The position numbers and the translations under genes were made by a program. Source: Trametopsis cervina (lineage: Eukaryota; Basidiomycota; Agaricomycetes; Polyporales; Irpicaceae). From it: a stretch of DNA of 64,000 nucleotides. The stretch's first letter is position 1. Every line of letters starts with the position of its first letter. Below, one piece after another: positions 1 through 11,717 of the stretch. The notes beneath the pieces are model-generated. The model saw nothing but the letters and a program-made list of their open reading frames with translations, searched no databases and was not told the origin of the DNA. The stretch spans positions 2,175,470 through 2,239,469 of the forward strand of contig MU278348.1 of the NCBI GenBank assembly GCA_022385755.1. Reading direction: 5' to 3'.

Positions 1-229
1 CACTACGCATATATCCACGCGAAATTGCTGGCTCGGTTATGGGCGCGTATTACACGTGCGTTCATAATTTCTCAAAGTGTAAGAACTCAATTGTTGATTT
101 CTGTTGAACTATAATTGCAAACTCGCACTATTCTCTCGTGGCCGTGATATAACATTCCTCGTTCTTAGGACAAATAGCTTCCTCTAGTATGTAGCTTTCC
201 ATCTGCTCAGAGGGTCAGTCAGGAGTATA

Positions 230-1602
230 ATGCATTATACAGACATGCAACCATGGCAGGGGACACCGGGCCATCCGTCACTACCCATCGCACCCCACTT
301 ACGCCAGATGTCGATGCAGGGCTCATATCAACCACAAATACCTGTCTTATACCCTCCCCAGCCACAAGCGACATATGGTGTCGCGTCGCACTATGCTCAA
401 GCGTACATGCAGTATAACCATCCACCAGGAGCTTCTGGGAGTTCGTACATCCCAGCATACGACACACAAGCCAGTTCATCAAGAATCCAGTTGCACAGTG
501 CTCCCTCTTCACGGTGGTATCAGCCTGGCAGCATCCGATGCAAGAAGCAGGGGTGCTCGTTCACGGGATCTCAGAAGTCTGTGGAGACACATATGATGGA
601 CAGACATCTTATCTATCCTCAGGGATGGGAACAGAAGAAGCGAAGAGACGACTGGGATGCAGACCCTACTCTTAAGGGGTATGTGCACTCTTTTCTACCG
701 CTATCTTTTTCTTCATGTCCGTTTCACAGGAAACCCATTCCTATACAAGGGACAACAATTAAACTAGACACACCCGAGGCTATCGAACAGTGGATAGCCG
801 AGAGGAAGAAGAGATTCCCGACCGCTTCTCGGGTGCAGGAGAAGAGCCAAAAGATGGCTGAAGCTGTTGCTCGAGGTCAACTTGCGTTCCCGGACCAGCG
901 GTTTCCGAACAAGAAGAGACGAATCGACAATGAAAGCAAGTTTCCGGTCAACGGTAGAGGCCATCGAGGAGGCTTCCAACGAGGTAGAGGGCGTGGGGCC
1001 ATGCATGCTTCAAGACAACAAGGTCTTGGCGGTGGGGAACGGGTCGTTCAACCCCCAGCCTCATCTAGCTCACTGACGGTCGCCGAAGGGCCAGACAGTG
1101 CTATTGCACACCCCGGCCTTGAACCTGTGGATGCCCTCGGTATTGAAGACGCAATCTCGAATGACTCAGACTCAGATTCACCGCCTGAGGTCATATCCTC
1201 TAAGACGGAGACAATACCACCACTCGTCATGGAACCGCCACTGGAGAGGCACGGTGAATCCGATCGTCATTCGTTGCAAGCAGTGCGGAAGCCGTTCACG
1301 AAGCAGCCTAGACGACAACCCCAAAATCCGTTTGCGTCAAGGCCTGCTCTATTGCGCAACGTGAGTGGAAGCGCGTTGAAAGCGCGTATGGTTATGCTCA
1401 CTGGTCCCTATCATAGCTTCTTCTACCGGAAATACGGAACACGGTATCGAACTTATCACAGGCCATTCGCTTTCTGGTGGACAATAATTTTCTGGACAAC
1501 GTAGAGCTGAAGCCCGGTCAGGCAGAACGAAAGATGATTGAGGTGATTCATGAAGACAATGTTGCTATGACGGATGAGAGTGCTTTGGAAACATCCATCT
1601 AA
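230..1602 (+). CDS. NUFIP1/Rsa1-type snoRNP assembly factor
   Basis: Spliced model with exons 230-678, 730-1360 and 1417-1602 gives 421 residues. Introns are 51 and 56 nt with GT-AG ends; the first is a multiple of three and is easily read through by mistake. Residues about 104-126 form a C2H2 zinc finger (C-x4-C ... H-x4-H). It is followed by the NUFIP1 signature (IPIQGT, then a segment around LDTPEAIEQWIAERKKRFPT). Family members are nuclear and help assemble box C/D snoRNPs with the Hsp90/R2TP machinery. Next come an RGG-like patch (RGHRGGFQRGRGRG) and an acidic Ser/Asp stretch. The C-terminal exon restores a clean helical segment ending ALETSI. The first ATG in the open frame is used. The gene converges on the M16 protease, with 80 bp between stop codons. 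Confidence 0.85.
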
Positions 1603-1682
1603 CGTAGTGATGTTTACCCTGTGCAGAGTTAGGAATATAGTATGTCATTAGGAGACTATTAATGCTACTAATTATACTATGA

Positions 1683-4600
1683 CTATCGGCCCTCTTCTGA
1701 GTCTGTATCCATTTCACTGTCACTACCGGAATCTGAGCCATCACTATCCTCATCGGCACCAAGCTCCAACGTCCGTTGCTCAACGTCAAAGCCTCTAGTT
1801 TTCAGCTCCGCGCCGATTTCCTCTGCTTTCGATGGCGCAGTGACTACCACAGCGGCCGAGGATGATGGATCAAAGAGGGGGAGGAAGTACTTCTCCAGAG
1901 CCTTCAGAACGTCGTCTCTGTTGACGGCTTGGTACTTCTCTAGCAACTCAACATTAAAATTCTGTGGAACTCCCTTCAATGCTTGATTGGTAAAGGATTG
2001 TAAGGCCTGTATGTCCTATCAGTATGTGCTTGAACAGTATATCACACCGATGAATATACGTACCGCACGCCCTGGTGTTGCCACACCCCGTGCCACACTA
2101 AAGACGATCGCACTCTTGGCAGCATCCAAGCTAGTCTCATCCAGGGCAATCTGATGGATTCAGAATAAGCTCATTGTCAAGGGTACTCCACAGGAACGCA
2201 CTGTTCTGTTGACCAGACCGGAAATCACGGATTTCGCCTGGTCGAATGCTTCGATGTAGCTGGACGACTAGTGAAACTGAGGTTGAGCAGTAATCTGACA
2301 AGAGTAGCTCCTCATACTCACTCTGTACAACGTGAATCCCACGTGTCCGGCCTCGAGATCAATACTAACATATGACCCGTATGCCAGGCCAGATCCTCGG
2401 ATGTATCGCTGAAACATGCAGTTATTTAGATAATGGACACAAGCTTCAAGTCAATATAGATTACGCACCCAGAGGTAACTTTCGGTCGCGTTGAGCACTT
2501 CGGAAGCGACTCGCAGGGCCGGATAGTCCTGGTTGACCCACCCAAGCATACCCTTGCCATGGTGAGAAACGAAGGAGCTTTCGATTGTGGGTAGGGAGAC
2601 AACAACGGCTTTCTTGACGGGATTTTTACCCAAAGAGCTCAAAGTGTCGGATGCTACGGGCACTGGTGCCAATGGCGCTTCCTATTGATAGTGTGAACAA
2701 TGAGGCACCAAGCGAAAAATCTCAGCACACCTTGAGAGAATCGCCGAAGTATTTCTTGAAGACGCTACGAGGTTGCTTGAGTTCGATGATATCCCCAGCC
2801 ACTGAGAATCGCACAGCAGACGGATCCTTCACTATATGCGCTCCGTTAGTCACGGTCAAAATGAAAGTAATCGAACTCACAATATGAACGGAACTCCTCG
2901 AAGGCTGCGATGACCTCATCCGGAGAATCACTGAGCTTCTGGATGAGTTGAGGCACAAATTCCACTTGCGCAAGGAGGCCGCCGGCTCGGCCTGTTGAGT
3001 TTTCGCCGTATAACAAGTCCGCATTGACTGAGGTCAATACGGTACTGCCATCACGCTTCATCTCAGGAAGAGATTGTTGCATTTTGGCTGCCGCAACTTG
3101 TAGCCTGGAGCGCATGTTAAGACAATCACCGGTGTCCGCATGAACTGAGGAAACCTACCGTTCCCTGTCAAATTGGATGCCATATATGAGATCCTTCAAC
3201 CACGATACTGCAGTATCGTAATTCGTCCTCTCCACCTTGATCGAGATGCGCAGTACTTCTGAGAATGCGCCACTGCCACCCATCGCCGCATCATACGAGA
3301 CCGTATCCTTGTCAAGCTGGTTGACGACCTCCTCGTGACCAAGGTGCTCCCCAGACGATCGCGTGACCGGTAACGAAAAGAATGCCGTGAGGTAAGCCCA
3401 GCTGTAACTGAATGGGATGGCGGTTATGAGTCCTACACGACCTAACATCCACGAAGGATCCACTCACAGACGCAAATGATCTGGTAACTTTGCTAACGAG
3501 ATGTAGCTGCTAACAGTCACGAAGTCGGACTGGAGCAGACACAATTAGTCAGAAATTGTAGGCTGCACAGCGTAAGAAACAATATTACCTCCACATGATC
3601 ATACTGGACGAAGAAGGGCAATGAAGATCCATCCGACTGGACGTGTCTCGCAAGCTCTTCGTTATCACGCTGCTCGACTGTTTTTCTCCGTCCTGCTCCG
3701 GTACCAACCTCCTGCAAGCTTTTCACTGGTATCCACGCGATACTCTTCACATCAGGTACGGGGAAACCAGTAAGAATCTCGTTAGGAATCTCCTTATCAT
3801 GCTCCTTCTTCGCTTCATCAAGCTCCTTCTCTGCTTTGGCCAGTCCTTCCTTCCCAAGCGTCTCGCGTTGCTTCTCCAGTCGGGCCTTCTCCTCTTCTTC
3901 GAGGCGTTTGGCCATCGCGGCGGAGGGTTTGCCTATGATTACAATGCGATGAGGCTCGATGTAGTACCTAAATATAGTATAAGATAACAGTTGAGCAATA
4001 GGTGCATGTCATTAATTGAGAACGCACTTTTTCAACAGTTGTACCCAGTCGTCACTGGTCCACTTCCGAAGCTCGTCGTACCGTTTCATCTCGTCAAACG
4101 CGGCAGGTAGATCAGATCCGTCTTGGGCACCGTAGAGCGCATCGGTTATCACAGTTCCGGAGAATACGTCCCCCTTGGAAGATTCGAGCTTGCTCCGAAG
4201 TTGGCGTTGGTCTCTGTCAAGAACCATAGTCATGCGCTTCATATCGATACCTGACGAAGCGATGCGCTTTAGGCTGTCCTGGAGCTTATTGTCGAACGTC
4301 TCCAAATGTTCTGAGGGAATAGAACCAGCATGGATATACAGCGAGCCACGGTTGGCAACCTCCCGTTCCTCGAAATAGATGTATGTGCTAAACGGGTGTA
4401 GAACGTCAGCTATATGCGTGAAGCTGAACACGAGCGGAATAATATACCATAATGGATTCTCAATCTCAACATATTCTTTCGTCAGTGGTGCGGTTGCAGA
4501 ACTGGTGAGATAGTTCCCAAGCATATCGATAGCCTTTTCCTCCAAGAACGAGCCCGTGGGAGGTCCTTGCCAGCTGACCTGGACCTCGCCTACACTTTCG

Positions 4601-5889
4601 TCTTTCTCAGGAAATTCCACTACGTCCCGAATAGTTTCTGTGAAGGGCTTCCGTACGGCACTCGACGTTTCGACAAAAGGACGTTTCCAACCCTTCGGTC
4701 GAGGCCCCTGATTTTGACCATGCGCGATCAAGGACGGCTCAATCTGGCCTTGAATAACTTCCAAGAGGGTCTGTGTTCCTGATGCCAGCTTACCAGCAAC
4801 AATAAGCGTCAGGTTGTGCGGAACGTAATATGAGCCGTGATAATTCCTGACTGCAATCAGAGTTTAGTGATGATACCAGTCCGGAAGACTTTGGTAACAT
4901 ACTCTTCTCCACTGTGAGTTCGCGTAAAGCTTTCATGAGGCCACCGGTCTCACTCCTGTACGCACTACCCGGTGGGAAGTGGAGGCGCTGCATCTTCAAG
5001 GCCAACAAGTCCCCCGGTGTGTTCTCACGTCCTTGCATCTCACTGTAGACGACCCCGGAATTCTCGCCCTTACCATTTATGTGGTGGACCTGTCGAGGAG
5101 AGTCTTAGATTGGGTTGGGTAGTAAGGTTGGAAATATCTACCTCCGTGACAAATCCAGCCTTCGACATAGTAGGATACAGGATGTGATCAACATAGATGG
5201 GCAATATTTGAAGGAAGCCTTGTTCGCCAGCGGTTGAGACGGTGTAGGCGGTGTGATCAGTGTCGGTCCAAGCGTTGGTCCCATTGGAGAAGCCTCTATT
5301 GGCCAGATGATCTATAATCCCCTTGTAGGGATACTTCTCCGAGCCCATAAATACTAAGCTATACGACGAGCGTCACAAACGTCAGTAGGTAGAACGGATA
5401 GAACAACCGACTCACTGCTCGAGGGTATGGGGGCAGCCACTGTCATCGAAGACTGAAGTCGACGGGTCTTCAGACACAATACAATCGGTGGGAACATTGC
5501 GTGCTACTCACTTTCCGTGTTGACCACAAAATAACCGTTCACGATAGGTGCTGCACGTATCAATCAATACCTTTACTTCATTACCACTATGTCAAATAGC
5601 AAAGCGGACTTCCGCACGCACCATTATAGTCCAGGTGTACCACACTCAGTCCCGTCACTCTGCTTTGCCACTTTGACACCAGAATATCCGCATAGTCAAG
5701 TTTGACAGTGTTGATTAGGTCAAAATTACCGAACTTGGTTTTGTGCCCATTAGTCGCCATAGTAAAGCCGGATCGAGTGGAATACCGAGCAAGTCTAGTT
5801 GTTACTGGTTGACTACGACCGTGACCTGTGTGGCGGAGAGATGTTTGAAGAAGAGAGCTGCGTCGCCACAGACTGCATAAAGAAAGCAT
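1683..5889 (-). CDS. SDD3: M16 zinc metalloprotease, Sdd3/YOL098C-like
   Basis: A long many-exon gene coding for roughly 1,050-1,100 residues. The inverted zinc motif HxxEH reads H-T-L-E-H. Its last His codon is split by an intron near 5375-5438 and it is followed by LVFMGSEKYPYKG. A downstream Glu lies in GVVYSEMQ near 5050, as expected for the third zinc ligand. NAWTDTDHTAYT and SAYRSETGGL match the YOL098C group of pitrilysin-like proteases rather than mitochondrial processing peptidase or Cym1. The protein ends in a Ser/Asp/Glu-rich acidic tail. The first exon has two in-frame starts. The upstream one adds about 43 Arg/Ser-rich residues without acids, resembling a mitochondrial presequence; the second begins MATNGHKTK. 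Junctions were checked for the first three exons only; the rest is the outer extent of consistent homologous segments. Confidence 0.85.
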
Positions 5890-6195
5890 TCAGTTAAAGA
5901 AGGTGGATGTCCAGATGAGCTTAGGCAGACTTTCGCCAAGTGAATGAAGCCGCCGTAAGTGCCTTGAGGCCACAACCTGAGAGGTGAGAGTACGCAAGTC
6001 CTGGCTATAAAAGTAATGCGCGGCAGTCATAGATGTGATATTGGTCATAGCGCGAGCCACGTGAATTACACGTGAAGTATACCAGTCATCTTGGTGTTTG
6101 TGTTTCCCAAGCCTGAGAGCCTCTCTCTGGCGGGGGCTTGTAATAGTAGATGCTCTTTCTCAGACTATTTTGAGGCACGGTGGGCATACTGAGTC
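5890..6195. promoter_or_regulatory. Shared divergent promoter region, protease / PHA2
   Basis: This 306 bp gap separates two genes transcribed away from each other and must hold both promoters and 5' leaders. No convincing TATA box or open reading frame was seen. Confidence 0.5.
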
Positions 6196-7376
6196 ATGGA
6201 CACCGCCATAGAAGAGTCGCACCTGCCCCAGCTGGTATGTCTGGGCCCGCTTGGCACATATACCCACCAGGTCCGTTCCGGCGTCGCCTATGTCGTAACA
6301 AAAGATTCACGAAGTTCGCAAGGTGGCTTACGAGAATTTCGGAAGTAGCGTTTCATATGTCCAATGCAACACAATCAGAGGCAAGTGACGCCCTGATAGT
6401 TTGTGCTCATGGCCTTGAACATTATTCCTAGATGTCTTCGAGGCAGTCTCCCAGGAAAACCCTTATGGCGTTGTCCCACAAGAGAACAGTACCTTCGGGT
6501 CCGTGATTGACACGTACGATTACTTGCGTTCTACCAGGGCAGGTACAGAGATATACGTGCGAGGTGCTATCATCCTCAAAATACAGCACTGTCTGGTGGG
6601 CCGCAAAGGTCTCCAGAAAGAAAATATCAAGAGAGTTATCAGTCATGAACAGGTTCGCCCAGGGATGACCTTGGAAGCAGGCTAAATCTGAACTTCTGAT
6701 CTTCAGGCACTCGGCCAGTGTCGCGATTATATTCTGGCCAATCTTCCCGATGCTGTTCTCAAGAAGGAATCCTCAACCGCCGCGGCGGCACAGGCACTGT
6801 CTGAGGAGGATCCTGAGGACATGCAAAGTGCAGTAATATGCTCAGCTCTTTGCGTAAATCTCTTCCCCAACTTGGAGATTGTTGAAAGCAACATACAAGA
6901 CAAACAAGGTACAATTCAAGGTTATCTCATGCGAGACTGTGGCTAACAATGGTTCAGACAATTATACGCGGTTCTTCGTGTTGTCCAACAGCCATGAAGG
7001 CCCCCTGCCGTTATTGCATTCGTCCTTGGAACCGCTGCGTGCTCTCATCCGGGTCAATCTCGCTGCAGACGATTCCGCCTCGTCTGAGGATGGGCAGACC
7101 AGTCCCGCAACATATACACATAACCGACCTTTGCATATGCTCACGAGCACGTTGTTGACGACATTCGGCGTCCCAGTCACGCGCATCGACCGTCGGCCGT
7201 CCCTCAATGACATTCCGTTCGAAGATATGTATTTTCTAGAACTCGAGGAGCTCGGAGTCCCCGTAGAGGTGCCGGACCGATCACAGAGAATTCAAGCTTG
7301 GATGAAGAGAGTTAACGCAGGAGTGCAGCGTGTGAAAGCCGCGGGGAGTCAGGCAACGGTTTTAGGTGTCTGGTAA
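6196..7376 (+). CDS. PHA2: Prephenate dehydratase (phenylalanine biosynthesis)
   Basis: Converts prephenate to phenylpyruvate in phenylalanine synthesis. Exons 6196-6270, 6323-6380, 6432-6652, 6707-6908 and 6958-7376 give 324 residues. The start MDTAIEESHLPQL leads into CLGPLGTYTHQ, the usual N-terminal motif. VVPQENSTFGSVIDTYDYLRS and the conserved T-R-F of NYTRFFVLS mark the catalytic domain. The last exon is an ACT regulatory domain; its usual ESRP motif reads DRRP. Intron 2 (6381-6431) begins with GC rather than GT (exon end AGAG, then gcaagt), and only this junction keeps the R-D-V-F frame. Chorismate-mutase sequence is absent, so this is the monofunctional fungal form. Confidence 0.92.
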
Positions 7377-7543
7377 TCCACCGGAGCATTACGGCGTCCG
7401 ACAGTATATGCAAGTCAGAAAGCTTATGTATGTACGCGAGGAGTCAATCTAGAGGTGGTATAAGACCTATTATATGGTGAGGTGCATACGGCGTCTATGA
7501 TGTGTGCAATCCAGCCAGTCATAGTTTGAAGACCGCATTTTAC

Positions 7544-9712
7544 TTATTCTGCGTCTTGAGTTTGTTGTATGAGAGTAAGGGAGGCGTCTGATCGGGGTAT
7601 AATCGAGCATTGAAAAGGCTTAGGCCCACTAAAACGCAGAAAGTGGTGAGAATATATCACAACCTCGGCGTATGAGGAACACTCACCTCAACAATCCAGG
7701 GGTGTAGTCTGTATCAGGCTCGACTGGTTGACCCTTGTCGTTGAGAGGTTTTGCGATGGTGTACGCCGCCATAACGGTCGCTACTATCAAGAACACTGTG
7801 TCCACGGCAATAAAGCGTCCCGGACATGCCCTAAGACGGAGATGACATGGCTAACATCCAGCTTTGATATCTTCACTTACCGTCTGCCGAAGCCAAACGC
7901 TGCTGTGGGTAGATCATTGATACCCAACGCTTTGTTGCGTTTCTCATCCATGAAACGATCTGGATCGAACTTGAATGGATCCGGGTATGTGTGCTCTTCG
8001 TGCAAAATTGCCCTAAACGACAAGATTAGATTGATACTACGGTGCCTGGCGGAAGCTTACCAGACGTTAGGAAATACTGTGGTGCCTTTCGGTATAAAAA
8101 AGCCTCTATACTCGTCGTCCTCCGTCACTTGGCGAGCTAAGCCTAGAGGGGTGACTGTGTAGTGATTTGAGAGAATTACTCCATTCAAGGACACGCTTGA
8201 CGTACCAGGGTTCCAACGAAAAGCCTCCCATGCGATAGACTCGATGTAAGGCAGATCCTTGCGGTCATCAAGAGTGGGGAGTCTATCACGACCTATGACA
8301 CGGTCAAGCTCGGCCTGGGCTTTCGTTTGGACTTCGGGAGTGATCATGATGGCGAGGAAGAAAGATAGAATAGCGTTCACAGTCTACGGTCGGAAGGTCT
8401 CGGATTCCGGTCGACTCAATGCATAGCAAGATGTTCTCACCGTGTCAGCCCCCCCTGTGAGCCGCCATAAATATTTGTCCACGTATCGGATAGTGAGAGA
8501 AATGTGCACATACCTGCGTATGCGATAGCGGCTACGTTCTTCACTACTTCCTCGTCGTTCTGGTCGGCTGCGTTGTCAGCAAGTTGTTCCAATTGAGCTG
8601 TGAGGAAACAGGCTTTAGCAGTGCCTGTAGCCTATGTAATTCATGTGATGTCAGATATTTTCGATCGTGGCTCCAAGCTGTTTCCCACCATCTGCGTCTT
8701 AACCATGGCAAAGGGACGATCCAACATGGCGCGTACAGTACGGCGCCATGTTTCAGCCTGCTGCTTGAATGCTGCTCCAGGCATCCATTTCGGCACATAT
8801 TTCACTAAACAGCCACCCCTGCGTGAGTGATGAGATAGATGGTACACACGTTACTCACAGACGTTGATAAAATCGACTAGATACGTTCCAAAGATACCTG
8901 CCTTTGCCAAGCATGATAGAGCTTCGTCCGCTAGGGTCACAAATACATCTCCCTCAGGTTTAACCTGATGGCCATATGACAACATCATTGCTATCGCAGC
9001 GGTCGTCCTGTGGTTTCATAACCGTGGCGTTCATATATGAATTCCTCGATTCGCAAGTTCAACGTACCTTTTCACATGCTTGAACAGGTTCTCTGGGTGC
9101 TCTGATAGATTCGCAAGAAGCACATCCACTTCGCGGGTGATCAGGGGCTTAATGATAGGGTTATTCGGCGTGAAATATTGCAGGAAGAGAGCGCGGTGTC
9201 TCCTCCATCGGTTGCTGTACGGCATGACTGAGAACAGCCAGTCGAACCCAATCCTATGAAAGTAGCGTCAACAAAGTCTTTAGCGTGGTTCCCAACGATC
9301 AATGCCACTGACAGGTCAGCGACCATAGTGCGGTGAGGGCGGGAGGAATAGATAGCACTGCGCTTCTCGAGTAAGTCGTTCACAACTTCTGCTGTGTTAA
9401 GCACAAGCATCGGATTGCCGAATACATAGATGTAGATAAGGTCGCCTTGAAGCCCTCTACATTAATGACTAACACTCTCAGTAGCAACATCGACGCACCG
9501 TATTTCTCCTTCCAGTCCGCATAGGTCTTCCACTGGTATTGCTTAGGTAGGTCAACAGTTCCGAACCACGAAGGCTTGGGCCCCGGAGGAAGTCGTCGGC
9601 TATAAGAGCGTGCGCGGAAGACGTATCCTTTGAGAAGATAGACGAAAACGCCAGCACAAATGAGTATTGTGAATGGTGTGGTAGTTTGAGACAATAAAGC
9701 TGTGACAGCCAT
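7544..9712 (-). CDS. Cytochrome P450 monooxygenase (copy 1)
   Basis: A membrane-anchored haem monooxygenase. The N-terminus has a hydrophobic anchor followed by a basic stretch and the proline hinge LPPGPKPSWFG. The I-helix motif AGGADT is assembled across an intron near 8450-8520. The K-helix E-x-x-R is in the segment ESIAWEAFRWNPG. The haem loop FGFGRR...CPGRF is split by an intron near 7825-7885, with the Cys ligand intact. The last exon ends near PKPFQCSIIPRSD and stops at 7544-7546. The gene has many short introns and no visible frame break. It is a clear paralogue of the P450 at 11718-13877, with the same exon pattern and the same C-terminal PKPFQC motif. It resembles fungal secondary-metabolite or xenobiotic P450s; the family number and substrate cannot be told from the sequence. 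Confidence 0.88.
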
Positions 9713-10130
9713 CTAGGAATGAGGAAGAAATGTGGACAGCGGGTGATTGTCAAGAGGCTGAGTCGGCATGCCGTGAATATTTTGTATCTGTGTGAACCAA
9801 GTATATATCCTCAGCCCTGAATCCTGAGACCTACTAAGGACCTGATGTATCACCCGCATTACATTAGAAATGATGGGCAAATGTCCGCTTCCTGGACTAA
9901 AAGGAAGCCGACCGGGCCCATGCAGGGCTGTATCAGACCAACGCAAGCAATAGGATGTGGTGGCCTGTAATTCTTGTTAACCGCACTAGGAACCATGGTC
10001 CCGAAATACCCGTTTAGGCGCTTGGACGTTTGGCTGACTAAGCTACTTTGAATATGACATTGACTCTCCGGGTAGGTGGCACAACTAAGTCCTTCGTCAC
10101 CTACAATCATCATCTGCATCTGTGTGCTCG
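9713..10130. promoter_or_regulatory. Divergent promoter region, P450 / YTH1
   Basis: A 418 bp gap between head-to-head genes. Apart from the P450 TATA candidate, no other element or coding signal was recognised. Confidence 0.4.
9802..9808 (-). promoter_or_regulatory. TATA-box candidate of P450 copy 1
   Basis: TATATA lies about 90 nt upstream of the P450 start codon on its own strand. The paralogue has the same element at about the same distance, which supports it as the core promoter. Confidence 0.5.
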
Positions 10131-11250
10131 ATGGCAGCGACCGTAGCGAACCCTCTCGCAGGCCCGTCGGCTCTCAAAGATATCATAGCACCTTCGTTTC
10201 ATCAGAACAACTTTGCTGAAGAGTCATGGGCGAAAAGTGAATTGGGGTTAAAGCTGGACAAAGGTAAGCAGAGCGTCATTCACTCCACAAACCTTCGAGT
10301 CTTACTCTGCGTCTTTGGGAAGATGAACAGATATGCCGACTGTTTCTTACGGCTACTGGTTGTCCGTTAGGTGCACTGCACTGCCCTCTGAGACATACAC
10401 AACCTTCGGCTCTGAATTTCCAGCCGCCAAAGCAACTCCCCACCCATCCCCGCGAAAGAGAGAGACTCGCCACAGTGTGCAAGCATTGGCTGCGTGGTCT
10501 ATGTAAGAAGGGTGACGCTTGCGAGTTCTTGCATGAATACAATTTGAGACGCATGCCTGAATGCTGGTGGTACGCAAAATATGGGTATTGCTCGGCTGGA
10601 GATGAGTGTCTGTACGCGCACCCGAAGGAGCGGCGGGTCGAGTGTCCCGACTACAAGCGCGGCTTCTGTAAACTAGGCAAGTAATTGAATAGTTATCAGG
10701 CCACCATGTATTGATGAGTTTTCTCTGCTCAGGTCCAACTTGTCCGCGTAAACACGTACGGCGTGTGGCATGTCAACTATATTTGTCTGGTTTCTGTCCA
10801 TCGGGTCCGGATTGTCCTCGCGGCCAGTACGTCTTATAGTCGGTTTGTATAGACAAATTATTGCTAACTCTCACTACGCAATAGCCCCAAGCCTGATCTT
10901 CCTCCCCCCAAAGCATATGAACCGCCTGAGCCTCCGTCACAGAGGGATTTAGGACCTCCCCCTCCAGGTTACGGCAGGTACGCGGACTTTGAGCGCGGCT
11001 TCTCGATGAATGGCCAGCCCGGAGCAGGTGGCACAGCGGGACCCCCTGGGCCACGCCGTAACTTGGAAGATGTTACTTGCTTCAAGGTGAGCCGCACCCC
11101 AAAATCTTGATAGTCCGCATCCCATCTTACGTTAGCGGATGATAGTGTGGAGAACGAGGGCATTATGCGAATCATTGCAACAAGAGAAACGTCCCTGGAA
11201 ATCGTGGGGGCTTCGACCGAGCGACCTACAAGCGATATGGCGACGATTAG
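10131..11250 (+). CDS. YTH1: CPSF30/Yth1 mRNA cleavage and polyadenylation factor
   Basis: Exons 10131-10263, 10323-10676, 10733-10826, 10885-11086 and 11146-11250 give 295 residues. Five CCCH fingers follow in order: ICRLFLTATGC...CPLRH; CKHWLRGLCKKGDACEFLH; CWWYAKYGYC...CLYAH; CPDYKRGFCKLGPTCPRKH; and CQLYLSGFCPSGPDC...H. After a Pro/Gly linker comes a CCHC zinc knuckle (CFKCGERGHYANHC), present in animal CPSF30 but not in yeast Yth1. The protein binds the AAUAAA signal in the 3'-end processing complex in the nucleus. Intron 2 (10677-10732) has a GC donor (gcaagt), needed to keep K-L-G-P-T-C in frame. Ending intron 1 at 10322 rather than 10370 is required to keep the first finger. The gene sits between two P450 paralogues on the other strand. 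Confidence 0.93.
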
Positions 11251-11717
11251 GAATGAGCATTTGTTCGGTAAGGTGGCGGGACTGCTCTGAGCGTCTGTGT
11301 TCGAACACTCTTCGCAGGCCAGCTGTGCCATGGCATAGCCGCAAGAGATAGGACACTGCAGTTCTAGAACCCTGCTGAGCTTCTATGCGCATGCTCTCCA
11401 ACGTCATCCTATGCTCATGGCCTGTGTGCATTATGAAGCAAGGCGGCGCACCTGATTGTGAAGCTATGCGTCATGACAGGCTCAGTGATGTAACTCTATT
11501 TGTAGACTATCTACAATTCAATGTTGTCACAGGCTACTAAGTAAGTGTTGTGGGCAGGTGCTCTGACATCAAATTCTACGCAAGTCACCTTTGGGGAAAC
11601 GGTGTACTGTGCCATAAATAGCTGTGGGGCAACGTTCTCGCACAGATCTGACTCAGAAAGGGCATATATCCCTGAAATAAATTTATTTCAGTGACTGACT
11701 GTACATCGGGCTCACTA
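11251..11717. other. Convergent intergenic region YTH1 / P450 copy 2
   Basis: These 467 bp hold the 3' ends of two convergent genes. I see no gene, repeat or RNA in it. Confidence 0.4.

Noticed and set aside
1361..1504. Unspliced C-terminus of the NUFIP1-like protein
   Set aside because: Reads as random sequence (SFFYRKYG...); splicing 1361-1416 gives a sensible helical C-terminus.
10264..10370. 107-nt first intron in YTH1
   Set aside because: Ending the intron at 10322 instead restores the first CCCH finger (ICRLFLTATGC...), so the longer intron would delete a conserved domain.
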